This document shows, one piece after another, positions 26,697-36,175 of a DNA stretch of 64,000 bases. The position numbers and the translations under genes were made by a program. The notes under the pieces were generated by a model. That model saw nothing but the letters and a program-made list of their open reading frames with translations. It had not been told where the DNA came from and made no database searches. Numbering within the stretch: the first letter of the stretch is position 1; the number at the start of each line of letters is the position of its first letter. Source of the stretch: Campylobacteraceae bacterium (GTDB taxonomy: Bacteria; Campylobacterota; Campylobacteria; Campylobacterales; Sulfurospirillaceae). The DNA lies in NCBI GenBank assembly GCA_027050775.1, contig JALUBH010000027.1, positions 143,540-207,539 on the forward strand. Reading direction: 5' to 3'.

Positions 26697-27209
26697 ATGT
26701 CAAAAGCAACTCCCACAAATATAGAATTTGAACTTAGTGAACAAGATTTTTTGGTCTCCAAAACCGATAAAAGAGGTATTATAACCTACTGTAATGAACC
26801 TTTTATGAAAGCAGCTGGGGGAGAAGAGAAAGATCTTTTGGGAAAACCTCACAATGTTGTCAGACATCCAGATATGCCAAAGGCTGTATTTAAACTTTTT
26901 TGGGACAAAATTCAAGATGGAAACGAGATATTTGCTTATGTAAAAAATCTCCGTTTTGATGGGGGATTTTACTGGGTTTATGCAAATGTTACAGCATCTT
27001 TTGATGAAAAAGGCGACATCATCGGATACTACTCCGTTAGAAGAAAAGTCAATCCAAAAGGACTAGATATCATACAACCTATATACAAAAAAATGCTTTC
27101 GATTGAAAAAAATAGCAACATAAACGATAGTGTAAGATATCTAAATGATTTATTAGAGGAAAAAGGAGTCAGTTATGAAGAGTTTTCAAATGATTTACAA
27201 AGATTATAA
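26697..27209 (+). CDS. PAS-domain signalling protein (CetB/Aer-like)
   Basis: A 170-residue soluble protein with one PAS domain (about 15-125). ITYCNEPF and [18 protein letters not shown] are the motifs of the Aer/CetB FAD-binding PAS group, and FYWVYANV sits in the expected strand. It has no signalling domain of its own; as in the C. jejuni CetA/CetB system it would sense redox state through FAD and pass the signal to a separate membrane receptor, here the protein encoded by the overlapping next gene. FAD binding is inferred from similarity. Confidence 0.85.
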   Translation: MSKATPTNIEFELSEQDFLVSKTDKRGIITYCNEPFMKAAGGEEKDLLGKPHNVVRHPDMPKAVFKLFWDKIQDGNEIFAYVKNLRFDGGFYWVYANVTASFDEKGDIIGYYSVRRKVNPKGLDIIQPIYKKMLSIEKNSNINDSVRYLNDLLEEKGVSYEEFSNDLQRL

Positions 27210-28599
27210 ACCTCAGATTTTATTTGGGATTACACTAGCATTTATAGTGTCGTATGGTTTCTTAAATGGTGATGTAGTAAATAATTCTACTATGTTTTTA
27301 GGACTAATGGCAGGCTCGTTTTTTAGTGCTGATAAAAAATTGGGATGCAGTAAAGATTTGTACGAAAAGATACTCGATGTGACCAATAGCGCAAGAAATG
27401 GCAACCTTGAACCAAGAATAGTAAATATAGACAAAAAAGACCCTCTATGCAAAATAGCCCTTGGAGTTAATGATATGCTTGATCAAGTAGAGGCATTTAT
27501 GAGAGAAACTAAAACTTCCATAGAGTCTGCTAGTCAAGGAAAAACCTATAGAAATATTTTCAATGCAGGCTTTCGTGGTCTCTTTGAAACAAATGGAAAA
27601 TACATAACAGCCGGTGTTCAAGGCATAATTGACGGAGAGAAAGGAAAGATAAAAGGCACATTATCAAATAAATTTTCTGAACTTGGAAATGGCATTAAAG
27701 GAATCTTTGGAATCCAAGAAAATCTAAGTAATAATGTCAAGCTTATCAACGATATAGCCCAGATGTCACAACATACGGCAGACAAATCAAATGAGAGCTT
27801 AGGAGTGGTTTCTAGTATATCTGATGGTATGAAAGAGTTACTTGATTTGATCGTTAGCACAAATGAGGCTATAAACTCACTCAACGAAAGAGCGAGCGAG
27901 ATAAGTTCTGTCGTAAACCTTATAAAAGACATAGCTGACCAAACAAATCTTTTAGCATTAAATGCTGCCATAGAAGCTGCGCGAGCAGGAGAACACGGTA
28001 GAGGCTTTGCTGTTGTTGCCGATGAAGTTAGAAAACTTGCGGAGAGAACCCAAAAGGCGACCCAAGAGATTGCCATAACCGTACAAACACTACAGCAAGA
28101 GACAAATGGTATATATGCCAATTCTGAGAGGATTGACGGTATAGCAAACAATTCAGTTGAAAATATCATCAATTTTGAGTCAACCCTAAATGAATTTAGT
28201 AAAGATGCCACAAAAACAGCAGATATATCACTCAAAGTGGAAAATAAAACATTTACAATCCTTGCAGAAATAGACCATATCGCTTTTAAGACAAAAGCTT
28301 ATAGCGCAGTATTAAATGAACAAAAAGATGAAATATTTACTAATGACCACACTTGCAGACTTGGCAAATGGTATTATGATGGGGAGGGCAAAAAACTCTT
28401 TGAAAAAACAAAGAACTATCCTCTAATCAAGGAGCCTCACAAAGTAGTCCATGAAAGTGTCACGAATAATTTGGAGATTATAAAACATGGTTTTGATATA
28501 GATAAACTTGACTTGATTATAGAGAACTTTACAGCCATGGAAAAAGCGAGTGAAAAATTATTTAATTTACTTGATGATATGAGCGAAGAGAAAATTTAA
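27175..28599 (+). CDS. Methyl-accepting chemotaxis protein with C-terminal CZB domain
   Basis: A 474-residue receptor with two membrane segments near the N-terminus (about 14-30 and 37-51) and almost no periplasmic domain, a HAMP-like linker, the signalling hairpin tip ([27 protein letters not shown]) and a C-terminal chemoreceptor zinc-binding (CZB) domain ([14 protein letters not shown], then EPHKVVHES). It has no sensor of its own outside the cell, so it fits an energy-taxis partner of the PAS protein, whose gene overlaps it by 35 bases. The CZB domain is not part of the classic CetA plan and may add zinc or hypochlorite sensing. Confidence 0.9.
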   Translation: MKSFQMIYKDYKPQILFGITLAFIVSYGFLNGDVVNNSTMFLGLMAGSFFSADKKLGCSKDLYEKILDVTNSARNGNLEPRIVNIDKKDPLCKIALGVNDMLDQVEAFMRETKTSIESASQGKTYRNIFNAGFRGLFETNGKYITAGVQGIIDGEKGKIKGTLSNKFSELGNGIKGIFGIQENLSNNVKLINDIAQMSQHTADKSNESLGVVSSISDGMKELLDLIVSTNEAINSLNERASEISSVVNLIKDIADQTNLLALNAAIEAARAGEHGRGFAVVADEVRKLAERTQKATQEIAITVQTLQQETNGIYANSERIDGIANNSVENIINFESTLNEFSKDATKTADISLKVENKTFTILAEIDHIAFKTKAYSAVLNEQKDEIFTNDHTCRLGKWYYDGEGKKLFEKTKNYPLIKEPHKVVHESVTNNLEIIKHGFDIDKLDLIIENFTAMEKASEKLFNLLDDMSEEKI

Positions 28600-29309
28600 C
28601 TCCTATCTAAAAGACTCATCGTCCCAAAGAAATCTCTTACAGATGAGTCTTTTATGAAGCTAATATTATAAGGATGCATCGCCTCAAAGATTTTAAAATT
28701 TTTGGAATATGGTATCTTTTTTTGTATCTCTTTTGATATATTCCCTAGCATAATCAAACCAATATCTCTGCCTTCTAACAACTTTAAAAGCTCACTTATG
28801 AAGGGCAAAAATTCTTTCACATGTAGGCGTGTATCTTTTTTATTTGTAAATATCAGAGATATATTTAGAAGCAAGACTCCACTTTTCTCAAAGTTCTCTT
28901 TTAAGTCCATGATATTGCTTATAAGATTTTTTTTATCGACTCTTTTTATAGCATTTGGAGTTGTATCATCTTCAGATAAAATGCCTTTTGAAACCAAGAG
29001 CATTTTGATAAAATTTCTAAGACTAGTTGCTCGATTTACACTTTTACTCAACCCATTTTCGCTAAAAATTTCCCCCACTGCTCCATCTATAAAAGCATAT
29101 CCTATGGCACTTTGTTCTCTAGGATATGGGTCTTGACCAAAAAGTATATATCTTGTTTTCTCTAAAGGTAAAGTTTTAAAAGCATTTAAAAAATTATCAT
29201 AAGAAGGAAAATACTTTTTATCGTTTTCTAAAAAATATCTATATTGTGGTCGAAATTTACTGTAAGATTTTTCTACTATACTTTGCCAAGAGGGATCTAC
29301 TCTTATCAC
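28596..29309 (-). CDS. Divergent uracil-DNA glycosylase superfamily protein
   Basis: A 237-residue protein with the family-1 water-activating motif GQDPYP (58-63, D60) and LLLNISLIF in the place of the uracil-binding strand. The usual HPSP motif reads HPYNIS. Family-1 enzymes normally cut uracil from DNA. The changes in the C-terminal motif and the extra length between motifs mean that activity on uracil should not be assumed. GTG start, overlapping the upstream gene by 4 bases; the stop codon overlaps that of the convergent chemoreceptor. Confidence 0.8.
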   Translation of the reverse strand: MIRVDPSWQSIVEKSYSKFRPQYRYFLENDKKYFPSYDNFLNAFKTLPLEKTRYILFGQDPYPREQSAIGYAFIDGAVGEIFSENGLSKSVNRATSLRNFIKMLLVSKGILSEDDTTPNAIKRVDKKNLISNIMDLKENFEKSGVLLLNISLIFTNKKDTRLHVKEFLPFISELLKLLEGRDIGLIMLGNISKEIQKKIPYSKNFKIFEAMHPYNISFIKDSSVRDFFGTMSLLDRS

Positions 29310-29812
29310 TTTAGATTTGCCAACTTAAGTATCAAATCAACTTCGCCTATACCAATTCTCAAATCTTTTGCTATCATCGCCTCACTTTTTCCTTTTTTGT
29401 ATTGAGAGATGATCAATTTTTCATTTGAATCAACCATATTTGGTGCTACAAAATTCACTGTTTTCTTTCCATCTTCGAGAGCGTCAATCCTCATTATCTG
29501 TTCATCTTGAAAATCACGCATTACATCTTCTATCTCTTTTATGGATTCCACCAAAGGAGCAAGTGATTTTTGGACTTCATCTGCTACTTTTGCTTTTAAC
29601 TTAATTTCAATAGCATCAAATTCAAGATGTTTTTGTGAGAAAATATTTTCGATTTTTTTGGCTGTACTGTGATTTTCTCTGTTTAAATCTTCGATAATTC
29701 TTTCATAGATTTTCAATTTTCTAGATACTTCTTGATCTCTTATAAAATTCAAAAAAAAGAGCACGAGCATCAAGACACTCAATGCGATTATAGCTATCAA
29801 CTCTATATTCAC
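29306..29812 (-). CDS. Membrane-anchored coiled-coil protein (DUF6115-like)
   Basis: A 168-residue protein with an N-terminal membrane segment (about 5-23), a long charged coiled coil (about 28-110) and a C-terminal helix-turn-helix-like end (SEAMIAKDLRIGIGEVDLILKL). This plan is conserved in Campylobacterota with unknown function. It starts at GTG with GGAG ahead and is adjacent to the genes on both sides, so it is part of an operon with the glycosylase. Confidence 0.68.
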   Translation of the reverse strand: MNIELIAIIALSVLMLVLFFLNFIRDQEVSRKLKIYERIIEDLNRENHSTAKKIENIFSQKHLEFDAIEIKLKAKVADEVQKSLAPLVESIKEIEDVMRDFQDEQIMRIDALEDGKKTVNFVAPNMVDSNEKLIISQYKKGKSEAMIAKDLRIGIGEVDLILKLANLK

Positions 29813-30340
29813 TTATTCTCCCTTTAAGGCTTTTGCCTCTCTTATCATTATTCTTTCTCTTGCGCTCATATAAGTGCTCCAGTCCTTGATATCAGACTCA
29901 TGCATCAAAACAATCTCTGCTATATCTTTATTTAATGCCCTGAAAAAAAATGGAAACTCTCTTTTTGGAAAAACAGGCATTAAGATTCGTCCATAATACC
30001 TTACATCTTGTCTCAATCCACCCTCTATCAGTTTAAAATGTTCAAATCCTATAGATTCCACATCTTTTTTAAACTCTAAAGCAAGATAAACTGGTTTTTC
30101 ATTTTTTATAAAAGCAGTTAAATCATCAATCTTTCTATGTAATTCCACGATCAAATTTAGTAAAACCTGATCACTCTCACTTGTTTCACCCCTTGCTTTT
30201 GCAAGCTTCAACCACTGTCCGACACTGTCTTCATCGCTACTGACTAGCTTGTCAAATTCTCTTTTGTACTTCTCATCATCTTCGCCAATCTCACTGAAGT
30301 TTATCTTCAAAGGAGCCGGTACAAATCTTATATTTTCCAT
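29813..30340 (-). CDS. Conserved protein of unknown function
   Basis: A 175-residue soluble protein with no signal peptide. It has an acidic, helical N-terminal half and a C-terminal half with beta strands (VRYYGRILMPVFP, FPFFFRAL) ending in a basic helix (ARERIMIREAK). The C-terminal pattern hints at a small beta-barrel of the PilZ type but lacks both PilZ motifs, so no function is claimed. It lies one base from the coiled-coil gene. Confidence 0.6.
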   Translation of the reverse strand: MENIRFVPAPLKINFSEIGEDDEKYKREFDKLVSSDEDSVGQWLKLAKARGETSESDQVLLNLIVELHRKIDDLTAFIKNEKPVYLALEFKKDVESIGFEHFKLIEGGLRQDVRYYGRILMPVFPKREFPFFFRALNKDIAEIVLMHESDIKDWSTYMSARERIMIREAKALKGE

Positions 30341-30355
30341 CTCTTACTCCATTGC

Positions 30356-31225
30356 TTAGATTCTATCAAACCAAATAAATATAAAAAATATGATACCTAA
30401 GTATCCATTTAAGGTAAAAAATGCCCTATCTATCTTTGAAAAATCTTTTGATACGATTTTGTGTTCATAAAAAAGTATTATAGCTGAAATTAAAACTCCC
30501 AAATATGCCCAAAAACCCAAATTTGCCAAGTATACAAAAAATAGCCAAAAAAGTATAGTTTGAAAATGAAACAGTCTAGATATAAACATAGTTGCATCTT
30601 TACCATATTTTGAAGGAATTGAAAACAGCTTGTTTTGTTTATCATACTCAATATCTTGCAAAGAGTAGAGTAAATCAAACCCTGCTACCCAGTAGCTAAC
30701 GCCGATACAGAGCATAAGCGACCATATAGGTATGTCTCCGCCAATCGCAACAGCTCCGGCTATCGGTGCCAATCCTAAAGATAGTCCCAAAACCAAATGA
30801 GCAGTCGGTGAAAATCTTTTAAAAATAGAGTATCCGCCCAATATAATCAAAATCGGGACAGAGAGCCAAAAAGCCAAAGAGTTTATAAAATACGCAACGA
30901 TGATAAAAATAGCAGCATTTATCACTATAAATATCATGATATTTTTTTCGCCGATTCTGCCATCTACGCTTGGTCTTGAAGCAGTTCTAGGATTGAACTT
31001 ATCTATATCTTTATCTGCCCATCTGTTAAAACTCATGGCAAAGTTTCTAGCACTAATCGCCGCTAATAAACCTAGAAAAAGCAACCTCCAACCAAACCAC
31101 ATGGTGCCATTTAAAATAGAAGAGTAAACAATCATAGAGACAAAGATAAATGGCAAAGAGAAAACCGAGTGCTTAAACACAATAAGCTCTCCTATATCTT
31201 TGAGAACTTTTATAAATCTTTGCAT
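30356..31225 (-). CDS. UbiA-family prenyltransferase (menaquinone pathway, MqnP-like)
   Basis: A 289-residue integral membrane enzyme with about eight membrane helices. The first prenyl-diphosphate motif is NRWADKDID (N67-D75) and the second is DIEYDKQ. Campylobacterota make menaquinone by the futalosine route, where the MqnP prenyltransferase adds the isoprenoid tail, so that is the likely role rather than ubiquinone synthesis. Its product feeds complex I encoded further along. The divergent gap to miaA is short. Confidence 0.87.
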   Translation of the reverse strand: MQRFIKVLKDIGELIVFKHSVFSLPFIFVSMIVYSSILNGTMWFGWRLLFLGLLAAISARNFAMSFNRWADKDIDKFNPRTASRPSVDGRIGEKNIMIFIVINAAIFIIVAYFINSLAFWLSVPILIILGGYSIFKRFSPTAHLVLGLSLGLAPIAGAVAIGGDIPIWSLMLCIGVSYWVAGFDLLYSLQDIEYDKQNKLFSIPSKYGKDATMFISRLFHFQTILFWLFFVYLANLGFWAYLGVLISAIILFYEHKIVSKDFSKIDRAFFTLNGYLGIIFFIFIWFDRI

Positions 31226-31282
31226 ACACTACCCCACTTCAAATGTTTTAAGTTTTAATTTTACTATAAATGAGATTAAAAG

Positions 31283-31291
31283 TGTTATAAT
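31283..31291 (+). promoter_or_regulatory. Extended -10 promoter of miaA
   Basis: TGTTATAAT lies 22 bases ahead of the miaA ATG; with AGGAG at 31301-31305 this gives a very short leader. Confidence 0.55.
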
Positions 31292-31313
31292 TCATACTTT
31301 AGGAGTAAAAATA

Positions 31314-32204
31314 ATGAGAACAGTAGCAATACTAGGTCCAACTGCTAGCGGAAAAACTTCGCTATCTATAAAGCTTGCCAAAAAGTTTAACGCAAATATA
31401 CTCTCTCTTGATTCACTTAGTATATATAAAGAGATAGATATAGCATCTGCAAAACCAACATCAAACGAGAGAGAAGGTATCAGGCATTTTGGGATTGACG
31501 AGATATACCCTGATGTTAATTTTAATGTCTCAATTTTTTTTGATATATATAATAAAGCAAAAAAATATTCAGAAAAAGATGGGAAAGATCTCATTATTGT
31601 AGGCGGTACGGGCTTCTATCTAAAATCCCTTCTTACCGGTCTTAGCCAAAAACCAAATATAACACAAGAGACAAAACAAAAAGTTGCAATTGCACTAAGA
31701 GATATAAATGATGCCTTTAAATTTATCCAAAAAAAAGACCAAACTTACGCACAAAAAATCTCTAATAGCGACTCATACAGAATTGAAAAATGGTTTGAGA
31801 TATATCTTCAAAGTGGTCTTGGAGCAAGTGAGTATTTTAAACTATATAAGCAAGAACCACTTATAAAAAATATGGAGATATTTGAGATAGAGATGCAAAA
31901 AGATATACTCAAACAAAGGATTAATCTAAGAACCGAAGAGATGATAAGAAATGGCTTGATAGATGAGGTAGTCTATCTTGAAAAAACCTACACTAGAGCT
32001 CCAAACTCTATGAGATCCATAGGCATAAAAGAGACTTTAAGATTTCTTGACGGCTTCATAGGTTTAGATGGATTAAAAGAAGAAATCAGTCTAAACACCG
32101 CAAAACTAGCCAAAAGGCAGAGAACATTTAACTCCACACAATTTGCTCCGCATGTAAAAGGAGATATCAAATATATATTTGATATGCTAGTAATACCAAA
32201 TTAA
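31314..32204 (+). CDS. miaA: tRNA dimethylallyltransferase
   Basis: A 296-residue enzyme from the ATG at 31314, chosen for the AGGAG nine bases ahead and because the P-loop GPTASGKT (8-15) then falls at the usual distance. Other motifs: LSLDSLSIYKEIDIASAKPT and FVGGTGFYLKSLL-like VGGTGFYLKSL, and the C-terminal RSIGIKE. It adds the isopentenyl group to A37 of tRNAs reading UNN codons. It converges with pflA; the two stop codons are one base apart. Confidence 0.95.
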   Translation: MRTVAILGPTASGKTSLSIKLAKKFNANILSLDSLSIYKEIDIASAKPTSNEREGIRHFGIDEIYPDVNFNVSIFFDIYNKAKKYSEKDGKDLIIVGGTGFYLKSLLTGLSQKPNITQETKQKVAIALRDINDAFKFIQKKDQTYAQKISNSDSYRIEKWFEIYLQSGLGASEYFKLYKQEPLIKNMEIFEIEMQKDILKQRINLRTEEMIRNGLIDEVVYLEKTYTRAPNSMRSIGIKETLRFLDGFIGLDGLKEEISLNTAKLAKRQRTFNSTQFAPHVKGDIKYIFDMLVIPN

Positions 32205-32205
32205 A

Positions 32206-34599
32206 TCAATTGTTTAAAAGCTCTAAATTATCCTTGCATAACCCTCTCCATGAGTTTCCTTTTGGAATTTTTGTACATTCTAAAAAATACTTTCTTGCTT
32301 TCTTGGTGTTTTTTAATTTTAAATTTAATTCGCCCATTTCATATAGCACTCTAGATCTATCTTTATCATTCATTTTTTCTGCCAAGAGACCTTTTGCTAT
32401 CTTTTGTGCTTTTTGTATCCTAGAGAGCCTTTTGAGGGCATCTATGTATAAAAATTCTACCTTGGGGCTATAGTAATTTACTCCAAATTTATGCTGCAAA
32501 GATATTATCTTTTTCAAGTAGCTAATAAGCAATAAATCTTCCCTCGTACTATTGGCATAATTTGCCATTTTATAGTATGGTTCTATATTTTTGATATCAT
32601 TTGGCCACTGCTTTTCTAATTTATGCGACATAGCTAATGCTTTGTTATACATTCTTTGATAAAAATAAGAATTGAATAAAGCCCTATACACAGATGCTTT
32701 AATTGGTTTTTTAACTATTTTTGAGAGTTTAAACAGATCATCTCTAAGAGAGATTATCTTGTTATATTTCTGTAATTTTTGATATGAAATTATAAGATTT
32801 TGCAACCAAACAAATTTCTCTTTTAAGTTTCTAGCCTTTAGTTTTGAATTTGATAGGTCATTTGCTTTTTTATACCTAGCAGTGACCATAAAACAGTCAA
32901 ACAGACCGTTGGAATTACCTATACTATACATATCAACAGAATTTACCTCAAGCAGATTTATAGCATTTTGGCATCTTTTTTTCTTTAAATCTTTGTTAAT
33001 CAACACTATAGATGCTTTCGTTAAAATATCTTTGCCGAGTGTAGAATTTTTATCTTCGGCACTCAACAATAGAGGTTTCATATCTATCACATTTTTATAT
33101 TTTTTTTCTCTTAAAAGTAGTTTTGCTTTTTCTATAACAGCTTTATCTTTTATGTCATTATTGTATTTAGAAATCAACAGATTATAGTAATTTAACAATT
33201 TTGTCTGATTTGTATCTTTTATCTTAAAAAATAGTCTATCTATCGCTCTATTTACCTCATTGATATATATACCGTCTTTGTACTCTTTTTTGTACTCTTT
33301 GTACCTAGCATACGCTTTATTTACATCACCGGCTTGTGCATACCAATCACCGGCTTGCTTCAATAACAGCTCTTTGGTATCATATTCACCCTTTTTCAAA
33401 TTATTTAACAACAAATCATTTAAAGTTGCGGCTATCTTTTCCAAACCGTTTGCGGCAAGTTTAACCGCTAGATTTGAAGTTGCATCTTTGTCTTTGAGAA
33501 GATATTTTTTGTTTGCATTTAAGACTTTCAGAAGATACTCTTTAGCTTTTTTAGCTTTGCCCATATTTATATTAGAATTTGCCAATCTGATTGCAGCAAG
33601 TGATGCTATGTCCAAATTTTTTGCGCTATATAGGACATCTTCGTAAAGTTTCATGGCTTTTATTTTTTTATTTTTATTATATAAAGAATCTGCAAAATAC
33701 AAGATCGCTTTTTTTGTATAAGGACTATTTTTATGTTCTGTTACCAAGATATCTAGAAAATAGTTTGCATCAGAACTAGAATCTGCTCTCAAATAACCTT
33801 TTACCAAAATCAAAAGAACTTGAGGTATACTCTCATTTGAGGAAAATTCCCTGATCCAACTTTTTGCCAGTTTTGTCACATCGCTATTTGCATATCTATC
33901 TGAGACCGGGGAAATATTCTTTTCTATACTTATATCTATAGATTTTAGTTTATAAAGCAATAAATCGCTCTTAAATATACTGTTTGGATACTGTTTTAAA
34001 ACCCTATCTACATCTTTAACAGTGTCATCATAATCTTGATTTTTAAACTCTTTTTGAATATCAAGATAGTACCCTATATCCTTGCCATTCATGTCAGATA
34101 TCGGTGCACCATTTAAATCTACAGGACCGATATACGGTTTTAGATACTCATCATATGTCACAGGAAAATTTATACCATCACTCTTTGAAACTTTTCCAAA
34201 AGGATATTTTTTATACAATAAAATAACCCAGTGCTTGCTCTTTGTTGCGATTTTTTCATCTGCAACATCTCTTGTATCATAAAGCTTTTCATTCAAGGGG
34301 AAAAGTTTTGAATTGTATTTCGGATCTATTTTAATATAAAATTCATTATTTTTCTCTAAAAAATCTACATCAACAAATCGAAGCTTTTTTTCTTCAATCT
34401 TTGTTTTTACTATCTTGTTAAATTTACAAATATAATTTTTCTTATCGAGTGCAAGAGGAATTGTATGGCACTCAATAGCATCATTGTCAACGATATGTAA
34501 GATAGCGTAGGTATTCCCGTTTTCTTTTGCACTGTTTAAGTATATATTTAAAGCAAAAACTTGAATAGATACTATGAGTATTAGGATTAGAAATTTCAT
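32206..34599 (-). CDS. pflA: Paralysed-flagellum protein A, TPR periplasmic protein
   Basis: A 797-residue exported protein (signal peptide about 1-16) with an N-terminal beta domain (about 17-130) and many TPR-like helix pairs from about residue 180 to the end. Length, layout and position directly after nuoN match C. jejuni Cj1565c and H. pylori HP1274. PflA builds part of the periplasmic disk around the flagellar motor of Campylobacterota that holds the stator ring; without it flagella form but do not turn. No ribosome binding site precedes the ATG (see 34606-34643). Confidence 0.88.
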   Translation of the reverse strand: MKFLILILIVSIQVFALNIYLNSAKENGNTYAILHIVDNDAIECHTIPLALDKKNYICKFNKIVKTKIEEKKLRFVDVDFLEKNNEFYIKIDPKYNSKLFPLNEKLYDTRDVADEKIATKSKHWVILLYKKYPFGKVSKSDGINFPVTYDEYLKPYIGPVDLNGAPISDMNGKDIGYYLDIQKEFKNQDYDDTVKDVDRVLKQYPNSIFKSDLLLYKLKSIDISIEKNISPVSDRYANSDVTKLAKSWIREFSSNESIPQVLLILVKGYLRADSSSDANYFLDILVTEHKNSPYTKKAILYFADSLYNKNKKIKAMKLYEDVLYSAKNLDIASLAAIRLANSNINMGKAKKAKEYLLKVLNANKKYLLKDKDATSNLAVKLAANGLEKIAATLNDLLLNNLKKGEYDTKELLLKQAGDWYAQAGDVNKAYARYKEYKKEYKDGIYINEVNRAIDRLFFKIKDTNQTKLLNYYNLLISKYNNDIKDKAVIEKAKLLLREKKYKNVIDMKPLLLSAEDKNSTLGKDILTKASIVLINKDLKKKRCQNAINLLEVNSVDMYSIGNSNGLFDCFMVTARYKKANDLSNSKLKARNLKEKFVWLQNLIISYQKLQKYNKIISLRDDLFKLSKIVKKPIKASVYRALFNSYFYQRMYNKALAMSHKLEKQWPNDIKNIEPYYKMANYANSTREDLLLISYLKKIISLQHKFGVNYYSPKVEFLYIDALKRLSRIQKAQKIAKGLLAEKMNDKDRSRVLYEMGELNLKLKNTKKARKYFLECTKIPKGNSWRGLCKDNLELLNN

Positions 34600-34605
34600 A
34601 TTGTT

Positions 34606-34614
34606 ATTATAGCA
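34606..34614 (-). promoter_or_regulatory. Extended -10 promoter directly ahead of pflA
   Basis: The minus strand reads TGCTATAAT, then AACAAT and the pflA ATG. A start point 6-7 bases after the -10 would fall on the ATG itself, which predicts a leaderless mRNA and would explain the lack of a binding site. Confidence 0.5.
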
Positions 34615-34643
34615 TATTAGAGCCTATTGAGCTCTAATATGCT
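34611..34643. terminator. Perfect 13-bp inverted repeat between nuoN and pflA
   Basis: AGCATATTAGAGC (34611-34623) pairs fully with 34631-34643 around a 7-base loop. It sits after nuoN and overlaps the -10 element of pflA. It lacks a T-run on the minus strand, so it may be a weak terminator of the nuo operon, an operator for pflA, or an mRNA-stabilising 3' end. Confidence 0.5.
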
Positions 34644-34687
34644 ATTTTGGCTATATAATGGGCAAAGCTCTTACAAGTGAGAGAGAC

Positions 34688-36175
34688 TCAAAATCCACTA
34701 GATTGCATCAATTGTGTTACCATTGTCAATATTGGCTCTACAAATATTGATGCCAATACCGTAAAAGCCAAAGAAAAACCGACTACAACTTTGATAGGCG
34801 TAGAAGAGTTTGCTATATAAATATTACCGTCTTCCGTGATAGGATCTTTTAAAAACATATAAACTATAAGTTTTGTATAGTAATAAACCGCTATAGCACT
34901 ATTGATAACCATGATGACTGCCAAAACAATATGACCACTATCCACAACAGAACTTATAAGATATAGCTTGCCCCAAAATACTGAAAATGGTGGCATTCCT
35001 GCTAATGTAAACATAAATACAGCCATTATCATCGCCATCATAGGCGATACTTTAACTAAACCTGAAAACTTGGTAAATGGATGTTGATACCTACTATCCC
35101 AAAGATTTTTCTTATGTCTGGCAATCCAAAGCATAGTAAATGCACCTATATTTGTAAACATAAAGAGTATCCAATATAAGAAAATAGCTGAATTTGCTTG
35201 TGTGCTTCCTATCATAAGAGCGGTGAGAACAAAGCCGGCATGAGCTATGGAACTAAATGCAAGCATTCTCTTAACATCTTCTTGAACAAGTGCAGTTATG
35301 TTTGCCAAAAACATTGTGATAACAGCTAAAAATATCAATATATCTTGAACCCATACAATATGTGCATGTAAAAATATATCCAAAAACCTTATAGCTATAA
35401 CAAGTCCTGCGATCTTAGGAACCACTGACATATATCCTGCAAGTGGAGCTGAACTTCCTTCATAAACATCTGGTGTCCATGTATGAGTTGGAACGACAGA
35501 TAGTTTAAATCCTAATGCTATAAGCATAAATACTACTCCCGCAAGAATGGCAACTCCAGGGGCATAATTTCTTGCACTTAAAACTTTTTCTATAACAGAA
35601 AGCTCTACGCTTCCTGTCAAAGCATAAAATACCAAAGATGACAAGGCAAAAAATCCAGCAGCCAAAGCACCCATTGTAAAATATTTTATCGCTGCTTCAA
35701 AGGCCTTGTTTCTGTTGTGCAATGCTATCAAGGTATACAAAGAGAGGCTTGCAGTCTCAAGTCCTAAAAATATAAGTATAAGATTATCGGTTGCTACCAT
35801 AAACTGAAAGCCCACTATCATAAACATAAAAAGTGCATAGTATTCTGCTTTTTTAAACTCTTTAAAAGGCTTGTTACTTAGCGCCGTAATTATAATTAGA
35901 GCTGAGCTTATAAGTATAATTCCTTGTGCAAGTATGGATATACCATCAACCAACATCATATTGAAAAAGCCATGTTTTGACCCACTTAAACCTATGAGGG
36001 CAGTAAAATCAAAAAGTATAAAAAGCAGAGTCAACATCACATAAAAACTCTTATCTAAATTTTTATTGAAAAGATCGATGCAAATTACAATAAGAGCTCC
36101 AAAAGACAAGATAGCCATTGGCGCTAAAAGTGCCATATTTAAATTAGCTAAACTAACTGAGATAGGACTTAACAT
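34688..36175 (-). CDS. nuoN: NADH-quinone oxidoreductase-type complex I, subunit N
   Basis: A 495-residue antiporter-like membrane subunit with about 14 helices, the third proton-pumping unit of complex I. Conserved Lys and Glu residues lie in the middle helices (KYFTMGALAAGF and KLSVVPTHTWTPDVYEG). Last gene of the operon; its ATG overlaps the stop of nuoM by one base. Confidence 0.96.
   Translation of the reverse strand: MLSPISVSLANLNMALLAPMAILSFGALIVICIDLFNKNLDKSFYVMLTLLFILFDFTALIGLSGSKHGFFNMMLVDGISILAQGIILISSALIIITALSNKPFKEFKKAEYYALFMFMIVGFQFMVATDNLILIFLGLETASLSLYTLIALHNRNKAFEAAIKYFTMGALAAGFFALSSLVFYALTGSVELSVIEKVLSARNYAPGVAILAGVVFMLIALGFKLSVVPTHTWTPDVYEGSSAPLAGYMSVVPKIAGLVIAIRFLDIFLHAHIVWVQDILIFLAVITMFLANITALVQEDVKRMLAFSSIAHAGFVLTALMIGSTQANSAIFLYWILFMFTNIGAFTMLWIARHKKNLWDSRYQHPFTKFSGLVKVSPMMAMIMAVFMFTLAGMPPFSVFWGKLYLISSVVDSGHIVLAVIMVINSAIAVYYYTKLIVYMFLKDPITEDGNIYIANSSTPIKVVVGFSLAFTVLASIFVEPILTMVTQLMQSSGF

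Noticed and set aside
28596..28599. Frameshift or fusion where the chemoreceptor meets the glycosylase
   Set aside because: The two genes converge and merely share stop-codon bases, as do trxC and the Cache kinase at 4565-4568.
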